Of a DNA stretch of 64,000 bases, positions 40,779-49,342 are shown in pieces. Under the pieces are notes generated by a model, which had not been told where the DNA came from, did no database searches, and was given only the letters and a program-made list of their open reading frames with translations. The number at the start of each line of letters is the position of its first letter. The first letter of the stretch is position 1. The translations under genes were made by a program, and so were the position numbers. This DNA comes from Microlunatus speluncae (GTDB lineage Bacteria; Actinomycetota; Actinomycetes; Propionibacteriales; Propionibacteriaceae), in assembly GCF_009299835.1 (NCBI RefSeq), contig NZ_VKCZ01000019.1, positions 434,001 through 498,000 of the forward strand. The letters are read 5' to 3'.

Positions 40779-41749
40779 CGCCAGCCCGGGACGAGCTGCT
40801 GGAATCCGGGTCGGACACCGAAGGAGCGGAGCGGGCGTCCTTCAGCGTCCACCTGGACAACTTCGAGGGTCCCTTCGATCTACTGCTGCAGCTGATCTCG
40901 AAGCACAAGATGGACATCACCGAGGTGTCCCTGTCCAAGGTCACCGTCGAGTTCATCGCCCACATCAAGGCGGCCGGCGACACCTGGGACCTGGAGCAGA
41001 CGAGCTCGTTCCTGGTGGTGGCCGCGACCCTGCTCGATCTGAAAGCGGCCCGGCTGCTGCCCTCCGGTGAGATCGACGACCCGGAGGATCTGGCACTGCT
41101 GGAGGCGCGCGATCTGCTCTTCGCCCGGCTGCTGCAGTACCGCGCGTTCAAGATCGTTTCCGGCTGGATCGCCGAGGTGCTGGTGGAGCAGGGCCGGCGC
41201 TATCCGCGCCAGGTCGGGATGGAGCAGCACTTCACCCAGCTGATGCCCGAGGTGACGATCGGCGTCTCGCCGGAACGGTTCGCCGAGCTCGCGGCGAAGG
41301 CGATGACGCCCAAGCAGGCCGACGTGCTGTCCCTGGCCCATCTGCACGCGCCCGCGGTGAACGTCCGCGACGAGGCGGTGGTGGTGGTCGACCGGCTGCG
41401 GCGGTCCGGCGCGATGACGTTCCGCTCGCTGACCGACGACGCCGCCGACCGGCTGACCGTGGTCTGTCGGTTCCTGGCGCTGCTGGAGCTGTTTCGTGAG
41501 GCGGCGGTGGCGTTCGAGCAGCTCACGCCGCTGGGGGAGTTGACCGTACGCTGGACCGGTTCGGCCGACGGCGATCTGACCATCTCCGACGAGTTCGACG
41601 TACCGCAGCCGCCGGAGGAGGACGGCCCCGACGGTGAATCCGGAGCGGACGAGCCGGACGATCCGGAGGCCGGCGAACCGGACGGGGAGCCGGGCGGCGA
41701 GGACGATCCGCGGGACGACGACGAAGATCAGGAAGGCGATCGTGACTGA
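40775..41749 (+). CDS. scpA: Segregation and condensation protein A
   Basis: A 324-aa kleisin subunit of the SMC-ScpAB condensin. The N-terminal FSVHLDNFEGPFDLLLQLIS and HKMDITEVSLSKVTVEFIAH motifs bind the SMC neck, and the C-terminal winged helix contains RLTVVCRFLALLELFREAAV. A long Asp/Glu/Pro/Gly tail (about 45 residues) follows. GTG 40775 overlaps the preceding stop; an in-frame extension upstream is antisense-like and rejected. Confidence 0.95.
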   Translation: MTPARDELLESGSDTEGAERASFSVHLDNFEGPFDLLLQLISKHKMDITEVSLSKVTVEFIAHIKAAGDTWDLEQTSSFLVVAATLLDLKAARLLPSGEIDDPEDLALLEARDLLFARLLQYRAFKIVSGWIAEVLVEQGRRYPRQVGMEQHFTQLMPEVTIGVSPERFAELAAKAMTPKQADVLSLAHLHAPAVNVRDEAVVVVDRLRRSGAMTFRSLTDDAADRLTVVCRFLALLELFREAAVAFEQLTPLGELTVRWTGSADGDLTISDEFDVPQPPEEDGPDGESGADEPDDPEAGEPDGEPGGEDDPRDDDEDQEGDRD

Positions 41750-42917
41750 TCCGAAACTGGATGCCACTCGGCCCCCCGCGGACGGAGAGGCGATCGCCGA
41801 TCAGCGTGCCACCGAGGAGTGGGACGCGGATGGCGGACCGGACTCGGCCGAGCAGGAGCAGGGCGAGCCACAGGAGCCGGCCGATCAGCAGGACTCCCTG
41901 ATCGAGGTCCCCAAGACCGAGGACATCCCGGGTGCGCTGGAGGCCCTGCTGTTGTTGGCCGAGGAACCGCTGAGCGAGACGGTGCTGGCCCAGGCCGTGG
42001 GCGCGCCGGTGCATGTGGTCGCCGAGACGCTGGCCGAGTTGGTCGCCTTCTACGACGAGACCGGCCGCGGCTTCGAGCTGCGTCAGCTCGGCGGCGGCTG
42101 GCGTTACTACACGCGGGCCGAGCACGCCGACCTGATCGCCGGTCATGTCCTGGACGGCGCCCAGTCCCGGCTCTCCCAGGCCGCCCTGGAGACGTTGTCC
42201 GTGATCGCGTACCTGCAGCCGCTGTCCCGGTCCCGGGTGTCGGCGATCCGCGGGGTCAACGTCGACGGCGTGATCCGGACCCTGCTGGCCCGCGGTCTGA
42301 TCGTCGAGGCCGGGGCCGACTCGGAGTCCGGCGCCGTTGTGTTCGCGACCACCGACTACTTCCTGGAGCGGATGGGCCTGTCGTCCCTTGATCAACTGCC
42401 CGAGCTGGCGCCGCACCTGCCCGAGGCCAGTGATCTCGAGGCCGAGCTGGCCCAGTTCGCCACGATCAGCCAGGCCGAGGCCGAGCCGGAGCCGGCGCGT
42501 GAGCAGGCGGAGCCGGGACTGATCGACTCCGCCGCCGAGGGGTCGGCGGCCGACGATGATCAGCCGGCCGAGTCCGAGTCGGCCGGTTCGCCGATGACCC
42601 CGGTGTCCGGCGAATCGCCGGCGACGCCGACCTCGGCCGCGTCGCCCGACTCGGCCGACTCGGCCGATTCCGCGGATTCGCCCGATTCTCCGGATTCGCC
42701 CGATTCTCCGGGGTCGGCCGATTCTCCGGGGTCGCCCGCGTCGCCCAGTTCGCCGGACCATCCGGAATCGGATGATCCGGAATCGGAATCCGAGCGGGAA
42801 ACCGACTCCGGGCAGCACCCGACCGAGGAGCCGACGATGGAACCCGCCGATCTACCGGCAACCGAACCGCGGCGGTCGGTTGACCCCGCCACTGGGCAGG
42901 ATGCGCGCGATGACTGA
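41742..42917 (+). CDS. scpB: Segregation and condensation protein B
   Basis: A 391-aa protein. The two winged-helix domains cover about residues 60-240 (GALEALLLLAEEPLSETVLA, then LSQAALETLSVIAYLQPLSR and VSAIRGVNVDGVIRTLLARG). The remaining 150 residues are a Ser/Asp/Pro/Glu low-complexity tail, long for this family (usual length about 200-280). The GTG at 41742 overlaps scpA by eight bases. Confidence 0.94.
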   Translation: MTDPKLDATRPPADGEAIADQRATEEWDADGGPDSAEQEQGEPQEPADQQDSLIEVPKTEDIPGALEALLLLAEEPLSETVLAQAVGAPVHVVAETLAELVAFYDETGRGFELRQLGGGWRYYTRAEHADLIAGHVLDGAQSRLSQAALETLSVIAYLQPLSRSRVSAIRGVNVDGVIRTLLARGLIVEAGADSESGAVVFATTDYFLERMGLSSLDQLPELAPHLPEASDLEAELAQFATISQAEAEPEPAREQAEPGLIDSAAEGSAADDDQPAESESAGSPMTPVSGESPATPTSAASPDSADSADSADSPDSPDSPDSPGSADSPGSPASPSSPDHPESDDPESESERETDSGQHPTEEPTMEPADLPATEPRRSVDPATGQDARDD

Positions 42918-43647
42918 GGACGGCGTACGACTCCAGAAGGTGATCGCCGCCGCCGGGATCGCGTCCCGGCGGGCGAGCGAGAACCTGATCCACGAAGGCC
43001 GGGTCGAGGTGAACGGCCGGGTGGTGACCGAACAGGGCACTCGGGTCGACCCGGAGAAGGACGTGGTCCGGGTCGACGGCTCCCGAATCCCGCCGCCCCG
43101 CCATCACGCGTACGTCGTGATCAACAAGCCGCGCGGTGTCGTCTCGACCATGGACGACCCGGAGGATCGGCGCACCCTGACCGACTACCTGACCGGTCGG
43201 CGGGAGCGGCTGTTCCACGTCGGCCGGCTGGACACCGACACCGAAGGGCTGTTGATCCTCACCAACGACGGCGACTTCGCGCACAAGCTGGCGCACCCGT
43301 CGTATCAGGTGCCGAAGACCTATCTGGCCGAGGTCGCCGGCGTCGTCAGCCGCGAGACGATCCAGGCGCTGCGGAAGGGAGTGACCCTCGAGGACGGCCC
43401 GGTCCGGCCCGATTCGGTCAAGCTCGTTTCCACCGCCGCCGACCGAAGTCTGGTCCGTTTGACGTTGCATGAAGGCAGAAACCGGATCGTCCGCCGTACC
43501 ATGGAACATGTCGGACATCCGGTCCGCCGGCTCAGCCGGATCGCGATCGGTCCCGTACGACTGGGCCAACTGAAGGTCGGTGAACTACGTGACCTGACAA
43601 CGGGTGAGCTGGGGGACCTGCTCGACTTGATCAGCAGGGCAGACTGA
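42910..43647 (+). CDS. rluB: 23S rRNA pseudouridine synthase (RluB type)
   Basis: A 245-aa enzyme. An S4 RNA-binding domain ([20 protein letters not shown]) is followed by the catalytic motif [20 protein letters not shown] with the nucleophile Asp. [19 protein letters not shown] is the C-terminal RluB/RsuA signature. ATG 42910 overlaps scpB by eight bases; ATG 42901 is also possible. It closes the scp operon; cmk and der, which normally follow, are absent here and pafA starts 26 bases on. Confidence 0.94.
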   Translation: MTEDGVRLQKVIAAAGIASRRASENLIHEGRVEVNGRVVTEQGTRVDPEKDVVRVDGSRIPPPRHHAYVVINKPRGVVSTMDDPEDRRTLTDYLTGRRERLFHVGRLDTDTEGLLILTNDGDFAHKLAHPSYQVPKTYLAEVAGVVSRETIQALRKGVTLEDGPVRPDSVKLVSTAADRSLVRLTLHEGRNRIVRRTMEHVGHPVRRLSRIAIGPVRLGQLKVGELRDLTTGELGDLLDLISRAD

Positions 43648-43673
43648 ACTGCAAGCCCGGTGAAGGAGTGCGG

Positions 43674-45044
43674 ATGGATCGCAGGATCTTCGGTCTCGAA
43701 ACCGAGTACGGCGTGGCATGCACCTCCGGCGGGACCCGGCGACTGACCCCGGACGAGGTGGCCCGCTATCTGTTTCGCCGGGTGGTCACCTGGGGCCGGT
43801 CCAGCAATGTCTTTCTCCGCAACGGATCACGGATCTATCTCGATGTCGGCTCGCATCCCGAGTATGCGACGGCGGAGTGCGACGACCTGATCCAGTTGAT
43901 CGATCATGATTCGGCCGGGATGCGGATCTTGGAGGATCTGATCATCGACGCCGAGCAGCGACTGCTCAGCGAAGGCATCTCCGGCGACATCTATCTGTTC
44001 AAGAACAACACCGACAGTCACGGCAATTCGTACGGGTGCCACGAGAACTATTTGATCTCCCGGATCGGTGACTTCTCCAAGATCACCGACGTGCTGGTCC
44101 CGTTCCTGGTCTCCCGGCAGTTGATCTGTGGCGCCGGCAAGGTGCTCTACACCGCGCGCGGCGCCGAGTACAGCGTCAGCCAGCGGGCCGAGCACATCTG
44201 GGAGAGCGTCTCCTCGGCGACCACCCGGAGCCGGCCGATCATCAACACCCGCGACGAGCCGCACGCCGACCCGGAACGCTACCGCCGGCTGCACGTGATC
44301 GTCGGCGACTCCAACATGAGCGAGACCACGACCCTGCTCAAGGTCGGCAGCACCGAGCTGGTGCTGCGACTGATCGAGGCCGGCATCGGGATGCGCGACT
44401 TCACCCTGGAGAACCCGATCCGGGCGATCCGCGACATCGCTCGGGACCGGACCGGCCGGACCAAGGTGATGTGCGCCAACGGCCGGTTGATCTCCGCCCT
44501 GGAGCTGCAGAGCGAATACTTCGAGAAGGTGTCCGAGTTCGTCCAACGGGACGGGCTGGCGACACCGGCGATCGATCGGGTGCTCGACCTGTGGGAGCGG
44601 GCGCTGCGCGCGGTGGCGGAGGACAAGCTGGCCCTGATCGACACCGAGATCGACTGGGCGATCAAGTATCAGCTGCTGGATCGCTACTCGGCCAAGCACA
44701 ACTTGGATCTGGCCGATCCTCGGATCGCCCAGCTCGACCTCGCGTACCACGACATCCGCCGGGAGCGCGGCATCTTCTCCCTGATGGAACGCCGCGGCAC
44801 GGTCGCCCGGGTGACCACCGACCCCCGGATCTTCCGGGCCAAGTCGGTGCCGCCACAGACCACCCGGGCCCGGCTGCGCGGTGATTTCATCGCCGCCGCC
44901 CAGCAATCCCGCAGCGACTACACCGTCGACTGGGTGCACCTGAAACTCAACGACCAGGCCCAGCGAACCGTCCTCTGCAAGGACCCGTTCGTCTCCGTCG
45001 ACGAACGCGTCGACCGCCTGATCGCCTCCATGCGCCGCCCCTGA
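43674..45044 (+). CDS. pafA: Pup--protein ligase
   Basis: A 456-aa ligase that attaches the C-terminal Glu of Pup to target lysines for proteasomal degradation. [16 protein letters not shown] carries the ATP/Mg-binding glutamate region; [20 protein letters not shown] and [20 protein letters not shown] are diagnostic of PafA/Dop. Absence of the Dop-specific loop and the overall match favour PafA. ATG 43674 has GAAGGAG five bases upstream. A family A hairpin follows the stop. pup, dop and prcBA are not in the window. Confidence 0.96.
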   Translation: MDRRIFGLETEYGVACTSGGTRRLTPDEVARYLFRRVVTWGRSSNVFLRNGSRIYLDVGSHPEYATAECDDLIQLIDHDSAGMRILEDLIIDAEQRLLSEGISGDIYLFKNNTDSHGNSYGCHENYLISRIGDFSKITDVLVPFLVSRQLICGAGKVLYTARGAEYSVSQRAEHIWESVSSATTRSRPIINTRDEPHADPERYRRLHVIVGDSNMSETTTLLKVGSTELVLRLIEAGIGMRDFTLENPIRAIRDIARDRTGRTKVMCANGRLISALELQSEYFEKVSEFVQRDGLATPAIDRVLDLWERALRAVAEDKLALIDTEIDWAIKYQLLDRYSAKHNLDLADPRIAQLDLAYHDIRRERGIFSLMERRGTVARVTTDPRIFRAKSVPPQTTRARLRGDFIAAAQQSRSDYTVDWVHLKLNDQAQRTVLCKDPFVSVDERVDRLIASMRRP

Positions 45045-45056
45045 CCCCCGTCCACA

Positions 45057-45120
45057 CCGACTTGTAGCGGCTGGGCGCTGTGTGGTCCAGGTCCGATACC
45101 GCTCGGCCGGTACAAGTCGG
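45057..45120. repeat. Hairpin, family A copy 3 (diverged)
   Basis: Arms 45057-45076 (CCGACTTGTAGCGGCTGGGC) and 45101-45120 pair at 17 of 20 positions. Only the outer CCGACTTGT is shared with the other family A copies; the inner stem has changed. It begins 12 bases after the pafA stop and ends before the promoter of the FKBP gene. Confidence 0.75.
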
Positions 45121-45154
45121 CTCCAGGTGGCGGGTGAGGCACAGTGAGTACGGG

Positions 45155-45160
45155 TAGGGT
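45155..45160 (+). promoter_or_regulatory. -10 element of probable leaderless FKBP transcript
   Basis: TAGGGT is followed by six bases and then the GTG at 45167, consistent with transcription starting at the start codon. This supports 45167 over the in-frame TTG at 45161. Confidence 0.45.
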
Positions 45161-45166
45161 TTGCGG

Positions 45167-46174
45167 GTGCGTTTCTCCCTCAAGTCTGTGCTCGCCGCTG
45201 CGGCCGCGGTTTCCGTTCTCGCTCTCGGTGCCTGTGGCACCCCGGATCCGGGTGCGAGCGCGTCCCCGTCCAGCAACCCGAGCGCGGTGCCGAGCAGTTC
45301 CGGCACCCCGACCCCGACACCGCAGAAGGTGACGCCGTCGAAGGATCTGTCGGCGGTGAAGGCGTCCGGGGCGTACGGCAAGCAGCCCAAGGTCGACTTC
45401 AAGGCGCCGTGGGGGATCGACGAGACCAAGACCCAGGTGATGACCGAGGGCAAGGGCGCGAAGGTGCCCGAGGCCGGCCCGGTCGAGGTGAACTACTACG
45501 GTGTCAACGGCCGCACCGGCAAGGTGTTCGACGAGTCGTTCAGCAAGGGCCAGCCGATCGCGTTCGACGTGGACCAGGTGATCGCCGGCTTCAAGAAGGG
45601 CCTGGTCGGGCAGAAGCAGGGCAGTCGCGTGGTGATCGCGATGCCGGGCAAGGACGGGTACGACCAGTCCGGTGGCACCCAGGACGGCAGCATCCAGGTC
45701 GGTGACACGCTGATCTTCGTGGTCGACATCGTCGCCATCCCGTTGACCGGTCCGCAGGGTGAGGCGGTCAAGCCCGCGGCCGGCCTGCCCACGGTCGCCG
45801 ACAAGGGCGGCAAGCCGGAGATCACCATCCCCAAGTCCGATCCGCCGAAGGACCTGAAGGCGCAGACGCTGATCAAGGGCACCGGCAAGAAGGTCGCCGA
45901 GACCGATCAGGTGACGATCAACTACCGCTGGGTGGCCTGGAAGGACGGCCGGCTGCTGGAGGAGACGTACGGCGCCAAGCCGGCGACCACCGCGCTGTCC
46001 GGCCTGCTGCCCGGCATGGTCAAGGGGCTGGCCGGCCAGACCGTCGGCAGCCGGGTGCTGCTGGTCATCCCGCCGTCGCAGGGCTACCCGGACGGCAACG
46101 AGAAGCCCAAGGTCGAGAAGGGCGAGACGCTGGTCCTGGTCGTGGATCTGCTGTTCAGCCAGGCCGGCCAGTAA
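45167..46174 (+). CDS. FKBP-type peptidyl-prolyl isomerase lipoprotein with two FKBP domains
   Basis: A 335-aa exported foldase. The signal peptide MRFSLKSVLAAAAAVSVLA ends at lipobox LGAC, followed by a Ser/Pro linker. Domain 1 (about residues 85-190) has VNYYGVNGRTGKVFDESFSK and VIAGFKKGLVGQKQGSRVVI; domain 2 (about 225-335) has LPGMVKGLAGQTVGSRVLLV and IPPSQGYPDG. Both lack the Trp usual in the VIxGW pocket motif. It lies between pafA and, originally, pafB. The last 20 bases overlap the convergent gluQRS gene. Confidence 0.93.
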   Translation: MRFSLKSVLAAAAAVSVLALGACGTPDPGASASPSSNPSAVPSSSGTPTPTPQKVTPSKDLSAVKASGAYGKQPKVDFKAPWGIDETKTQVMTEGKGAKVPEAGPVEVNYYGVNGRTGKVFDESFSKGQPIAFDVDQVIAGFKKGLVGQKQGSRVVIAMPGKDGYDQSGGTQDGSIQVGDTLIFVVDIVAIPLTGPQGEAVKPAAGLPTVADKGGKPEITIPKSDPPKDLKAQTLIKGTGKKVAETDQVTINYRWVAWKDGRLLEETYGAKPATTALSGLLPGMVKGLAGQTVGSRVLLVIPPSQGYPDGNEKPKVEKGETLVLVVDLLFSQAGQ

Positions 46175-47048
46175 TCACCCACGGTTCGCGGGGCAGCCGG
46201 GCGACGTCGAACCGGGCCGACAGGTCCATGATCGTCACCGGTTCGCCGGGCTCGGCCAGGGCGAGCGACGCGGCGATCATGGTCAGCGCGGCCGCCGCGT
46301 CGACGCCCCGCTCGGCCAGTCGGCTCAGCGTCACCGCCCCGTCCCGCTTGGCCAGTCGTACGCCCTCGGCGTTGACCGCCAGCGGGACGTGGGCATAGGT
46401 CGGCACCGGAGCGCCGAGCAGCCGGGTGAGCCGGGCCTGGGCCGGGGTCGCGTCCAGCAGGTCGTCGCCTCGGACCACCTGATCAACCTCCGAATGCGCG
46501 TCGTCGACCACGACCGCCAGGTTGTAGGCCGCGCCGCCGTCGTTGCGCCGCAGCACGACGTCGTCGACCATGCCCACCAGTTCGCCGTGCAGCAGGTCGA
46601 CCGCCGTCTCGGTGGCGCCGCCGCGGAGCCGGATGGCCGGTGACCGGGTCTTCCGCCGCTCCGCCCGCTCCGCCTCGGTCAGCTCCCGGCAGGTGCCCGG
46701 ATAGCGGCCCGGCGTCCGGTGTGGCGCCGACGCGGCCTCGGCGATCTCGCGTCGGGTGCAGAAGCACTCGAACGTGTCGGCGGTCAGGCCGGCCAACGCC
46801 TCGTCGTAGCGGTCGCGTCGCGTCGACTGGACCAGCGGCTCGCCGTCGAACGTGATCCCCAACGCGGCCAGATCCCCGGCCTGCTGCTCGGCGTACCCGG
46901 GCCGGACCCGGCTCTGATCGAGATCCTCGATCCGGAGCAGGAAGTCTCGCCCGCTCGACCGCGCGAACAGCCACGCCAGCACCGCCGTCCGCAGGTTGCC
47001 CAGATGCAACTCACCGGTCGGGCTGGGGGCATAACGGCCGGCGGACAC
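46155..47048 (-). CDS. gluQRS: Glutamyl-Q tRNA(Asp) synthetase
   Basis: A 297-aa GluRS paralogue lacking the anticodon-binding domain, which attaches Glu to queuosine 34 of tRNA-Asp. GRYAPSPTGELHLGNLRTAV contains the HIGH-equivalent HLGN; the KMSKS-equivalent is RLAKRDGAVTL. Zinc ligands are suggested by ECFCTRREI and YPGTCRE. It converges with the FKBP gene with a 20-base antisense overlap. Whether this organism makes queuosine cannot be seen here. Confidence 0.94.
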   Translation of the reverse strand: MSAGRYAPSPTGELHLGNLRTAVLAWLFARSSGRDFLLRIEDLDQSRVRPGYAEQQAGDLAALGITFDGEPLVQSTRRDRYDEALAGLTADTFECFCTRREIAEAASAPHRTPGRYPGTCRELTEAERAERRKTRSPAIRLRGGATETAVDLLHGELVGMVDDVVLRRNDGGAAYNLAVVVDDAHSEVDQVVRGDDLLDATPAQARLTRLLGAPVPTYAHVPLAVNAEGVRLAKRDGAVTLSRLAERGVDAAAALTMIAASLALAEPGEPVTIMDLSARFDVARLPREPWVITGRPG

Positions 47049-47087
47049 GGCGACGACTCTAGATCAGCGAGCGGCACTGTCGCGAAA

Positions 47088-47157
47088 TCTCTTGGTGCGG
47101 GGACCTGGCCGCCATTTTCACGTTGTAACCTTCGGAACGCAGTGATTCCGCGACAAC
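47088..47157. repeat. Degenerate family C repeat
   Basis: TGTCGCGAAATCTCTTGGTG near 47088 matches the left arm of the 9951-10040 hairpin with few changes, the middle GCCGCCATTTTCACG resembles that element's loop read in reverse, and TCCGCGACAA closes a weak inverted repeat. It covers the promoter and first codons of the following phosphotransferase gene. Confidence 0.5.
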
Positions 47158-47996
47158 CTCTCCTCAACCGCCTCGGCCTAGCGGCGGGAACCCAGGCCGA
47201 GGTCATCCGGGAGCGTCACGGTCATTCGGTCCTGCGGTTGCGGTCGGACGGCGAGTCCTTCGTGCTCAAGCTCTGGCCGAACGCTGAGTCGGCCGGCGAG
47301 ATCGCGGCCTATCGGCTGCTGGGGCAGCTCGGAGTGCCGACGATCCGGGTGCTCGGGACGACCGAATCGGCGCTGCTGCTGGAGGATCTCGCCACCAGTC
47401 CTCGCTGGCGGCTGGCCGTCGACGACGATCTTGACCGGCCGGGGGCGGTCGAGGGCCTCGCGGACTGGTACCGGCGGCTGCACGCAGCCGGGGCGACACC
47501 GGAGGCCGGCCTGGCCGACCTGCCGGGGGAGTACGACGGCCTCTCGGTCGAGGCGCTGCGCCGGACCGGCGCATTCCTCGACCTCGGCCGGGAGTCGGCC
47601 TGGGCCCGGGCGACGGCGGAGCTCGGGCGGTTGCTGGACGCGAACCGCCGGCTGCCGCAAACCCTGATCTACCACGACTTCCACGTCAGCAACGTGGCGG
47701 TGGCCCGGACCGGCCCACCGGCCGCGGTCATGATCGACTTCCATCTGCTGCGGTCCGGCACCCGCGCCGGCGACCTGCGCAACGTGACCAGCCAGCTCGG
47801 TCCGGCGGCTCGTCGGATCTTCCGCGAGCGCTACGGACCGATCACCAGGTCGGAGACGATCATCGACGCGCCGCTGGCCACGATCGGTGCCCTGTGCGGC
47901 GTCGATCCGAGCCTGCCGCGGCTGCCGCGCTGGGCCCGGGCGCTGCGGGACGAGGTGCTGGACGGAACTCTTGATCACCAGCTCGACTCGGCCTAG
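47142..47996 (+). CDS. Aminoglycoside phosphotransferase-family kinase
   Basis: A 284-aa kinase-like protein. Catalytic loop LIYHDFHVSNVAVARTG and metal motif AAVMIDFHLLRSGTRAGDL are present, with the nucleotide-binding SVLRLRSDGESFVLKLWPN at the N-terminus. GTG 47142 is the most natural start, although a degenerate repeat overlaps it. The TAG stop (47994-47996) lies inside the terminal repeat of the following MITE-like element, so the original C-terminus may have been different. Substrate unknown. Confidence 0.8.
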   Translation: MIPRQPLLNRLGLAAGTQAEVIRERHGHSVLRLRSDGESFVLKLWPNAESAGEIAAYRLLGQLGVPTIRVLGTTESALLLEDLATSPRWRLAVDDDLDRPGAVEGLADWYRRLHAAGATPEAGLADLPGEYDGLSVEALRRTGAFLDLGRESAWARATAELGRLLDANRRLPQTLIYHDFHVSNVAVARTGPPAAVMIDFHLLRSGTRAGDLRNVTSQLGPAARRIFRERYGPITRSETIIDAPLATIGALCGVDPSLPRLPRWARALRDEVLDGTLDHQLDSA

Positions 47997-48159
47997 TGGT
48001 GTGGTCAGGAAGTTGTGTGGCGTTTGCCGGTGTTCAGGTGCGTGCATCGCCAGGCCGACGAGGAAGACATATCGGGTCATAGATCGACTGAGGAGAACGC
48101 AGCGAGGTGCGTGCCTGGGCGCCGGCAAACGTCACACAACTTCCTGACCACGCCACTAG
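47993..48159. mobile_element. 167-bp MITE-like element with 38-bp terminal inverted repeats
   Basis: Arms 47993-48030 (starting CTAGTGGTGTGGTCAGGAAG) and 48122-48159 are reverse complements at 36 of 38 positions, both ending in CTAG. The 91-base interior has two AGGTGCGTGC words and no credible gene. The size and terminal repeats fit a non-autonomous transposon. CTAG at both ends could be part of the repeat or a target duplication. The left end supplies the stop codon of the kinase gene. Confidence 0.7.
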
Positions 48160-48190
48160 CACTGCGCTGAGCCGCGGCGCCCGGCGGTGA

Positions 48191-49210
48191 TCAGTCCGGC
48201 TCGGCCGGGCCGGTGCTGCTGCGCACCCGGAGGGTCATCGGCAGCCGCACTCCCTGGCGCAGCTCGGTGAACCGCTGCGGCGTCGGCCCGAGGATGTAAT
48301 CGAGGGTCTGCTCGGCGATCGCGCCGAGCGGTGACGCCAGGGTGGTGACCGGCGGGACGAAGCGTGCCGCCTCGGGGATGTCGTCGAAGCCGACCACGCT
48401 CAGCTGGTCGGGGATCCGCAGCCCGGCCCCCAGTGCGGCGGCCAGCAGTCGGGTGGCCAGGTCGTCGTGCGAGGCGACGATCGCGGTCGGCGGGTCGGGG
48501 CGATCCAGCAACCGGCGCAGGGCCGCAGCCGCGCCCGCGGCGGACGAGTCGCAGCGCTCCACCGGCCCGGCGGCCAGCCCCGCCGCTGCCAGTTGATCAT
48601 GGAAGCCGAGCTCCCGCTCCACGCCGGCCAGGGCGCTGATCGAGTTGATGAAGGCCAACCGCCGGTGACCCAGCGTGATCAGGTGGTCGGTCGCGGTGCG
48701 TGCCGCGGCTCGGTGATCGGCGGTGATCCAGGGTGTGTCGGACTGCGGCAGATGGGCCGGATCGATCAGCAGATACGGCAGCGCGTTCTCCTCCAGCCAA
48801 GCCGTCTCACGGTCGGCCAGATCGATCACGGCGAGCACCACCCCGCGGGACTGCCGGCGGGAGATCAGCGCCAGCCAGTTCGCGCCGGCATCGCGGTTGG
48901 TCAACACGATCGACACCGACCGCTGCGCCGCGGCCTCGTCCAGCGCCCGGAACAGCGCGGCCAGATAGGGCGACTTGAAGTTCGGCACCACCAGATCGAC
49001 CAGTTGCGGCGTGCGCCGGTCGACGAGCTTGATCTCGTACCCGGCCGCCTCCAGCAGCGGCTGCACCCGCTGCCGGGCCTCCGGCGACACGTTGGCGCGG
49101 GCGTTCAGCACCCGGGAGACCGTCGAGACCGACACCCCGGCCCGCCGCGCGATGGTCTCCAGCTTGGCGGCGGCCGACTTCGCCGAGACCGGTTGCCGTC
49201 GCCTCGTCAT
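48191..49210 (-). CDS. LacI-family transcriptional regulator
   Basis: A 339-aa repressor. The HTH is LETIARRAGVSVSTVSRVLN with hinge ARANVSPEARQRVQPLLEAA. The periplasmic-binding-like core includes LVDLVVPNFKSPYLAALFRA and SVVGFDDIPEAARFVPPVTT. ATG 49210 with GGAGGT upstream was chosen. Divergent from the sugar ABC/GH43 operon, which it most probably represses until the sugar is present. Confidence 0.93.
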   Translation of the reverse strand: MTRRRQPVSAKSAAAKLETIARRAGVSVSTVSRVLNARANVSPEARQRVQPLLEAAGYEIKLVDRRTPQLVDLVVPNFKSPYLAALFRALDEAAAQRSVSIVLTNRDAGANWLALISRRQSRGVVLAVIDLADRETAWLEENALPYLLIDPAHLPQSDTPWITADHRAAARTATDHLITLGHRRLAFINSISALAGVERELGFHDQLAAAGLAAGPVERCDSSAAGAAAALRRLLDRPDPPTAIVASHDDLATRLLAAALGAGLRIPDQLSVVGFDDIPEAARFVPPVTTLASPLGAIAEQTLDYILGPTPQRFTELRQGVRLPMTLRVRSSTGPAEPD

Positions 49211-49291
49211 CGGACCTCCACGCCCCCAGCGTACGGGCTGCACCGTGGAATTTGCATGATCTTGACCCGTCCCCGAAACCCTTTGTAGAAA

Positions 49292-49302
49292 TCGGTTACC
49301 GA
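49292..49302. promoter_or_regulatory. Candidate LacI-family operator
   Basis: TCGGTTACCGA is an 11-bp palindrome 40 bases before the ATG of the binding-protein gene and within the divergent promoter region of the LacI gene. Form and position fit a LacI-family site, though no second site was found. Confidence 0.4.
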
Positions 49303-49342
49303 GGCCGACGGCGGCCCGGAGCGATGAGAGAGGAACGGGTCG

